DNA from: Streptomyces sp. A 4/2
Lineage (GTDB): Bacteria > Actinomycetota > Actinomycetes > Streptomycetales > Streptomycetaceae
Reading direction: 5' to 3'
Length of the DNA: 64,000 nucleotides
Assembly (NCBI RefSeq): GCF_940670765.1
Contig: NZ_CALNVW010000017.1
Location: 268,770 to 332,769, forward strand
The position numbers were made by a program, and so were the translations under genes. Shown piece after piece: positions 63,903 through 64,000 of the stretch. The notes under the pieces are model-generated. The model worked only from the letters and a program-made list of their open reading frames with translations, was not told where the DNA came from and did no database searches. Position 1 is the stretch's first letter. The number at the start of each line of letters is the position of its first letter.

Positions 63903-64000
63903 CCGGGGGCCTCCTGTGAGGAACGTACGAACGATGCCCCCTGACCTTACCCTCAGCCGTGGCCGGCCGGGCACAGGGGTCGGCTGCTGAAGGAACAGCG

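Overview
The window is high-GC actinobacterial DNA, almost certainly a Streptomyces chromosome. The evidence is strong GC bias at third codon positions, many GTG starts, overlapping operons, secreted enzymes with long signal peptides, LysR, MocR, PadR and MerR regulators, and a block at the right end (gcvP to a cardiolipin synthase-like gene) that matches a core cluster known from Streptomyces and, in part, from Mycobacterium.

Bases 1-30100 are accessory and metabolic chromosome. First come a LysR regulator cut by the window edge, a secreted M9 collagenase, a proline/hydroxyproline racemase-family enzyme and an M24 prolyl aminopeptidase; together these look like a collagen-use neighbourhood. 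Then follow a secreted GH3 glycosidase, a two-component system with a duplicated sensor kinase, a lipoprotein, a nitronate monooxygenase-like enzyme and a VanX-like dipeptidase. At 16-18 kb a complete IS5-family element sits exactly in the stop codon of a small membrane-protein gene, beside decayed transposase pieces. From 18 to 30 kb lie an S9 peptidase, an isochorismatase-fold protein, two PNPOx-fold proteins, three EamA exporters, a MocR regulator, a Clp-N protein, an SRPBCC protein and a PadR regulator.

Bases 30109-43168 are a nested mobile island. A Tn7-like transposon (tnsA, tnsB, tnsC, tniQ plus a methyltransferase) has 13-bp perfect terminal inverted repeats flanked by 10-bp direct repeats. 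Its tnsB is split by a 6.4-kb element of the Tn554 type, with two tyrosine recombinases, a small TnpC-like protein and several unknown cargo genes. Removing that element restores tnsB codon for codon. Just to the right, a 957-bp segment carrying one DinB-family gene is bounded by ends that resemble those of the Tn7-like element, so it looks like a non-autonomous relative.

Bases 43263-64000 return to chromosome: a SoxR-like MerR regulator facing an MFS exporter across a 16-bp palindrome, a PhzF-like protein, a CPBP protease, a glutamate-cysteine ligase-like enzyme, two small Streptomyces proteins, and then the core cluster. The core cluster is gcvP under a tandem glycine riboswitch, a PRC-barrel protein, dinB, two MerR regulators (one FtsR-like), a bifunctional nuclease, a GarA-like FHA protein, DUF881/small basic protein/DUF881, a sugar nucleotidyltransferase with a degenerate phosphomannomutase domain, and a cardiolipin synthase-like enzyme. 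No tRNA, rRNA or CRISPR array was seen.
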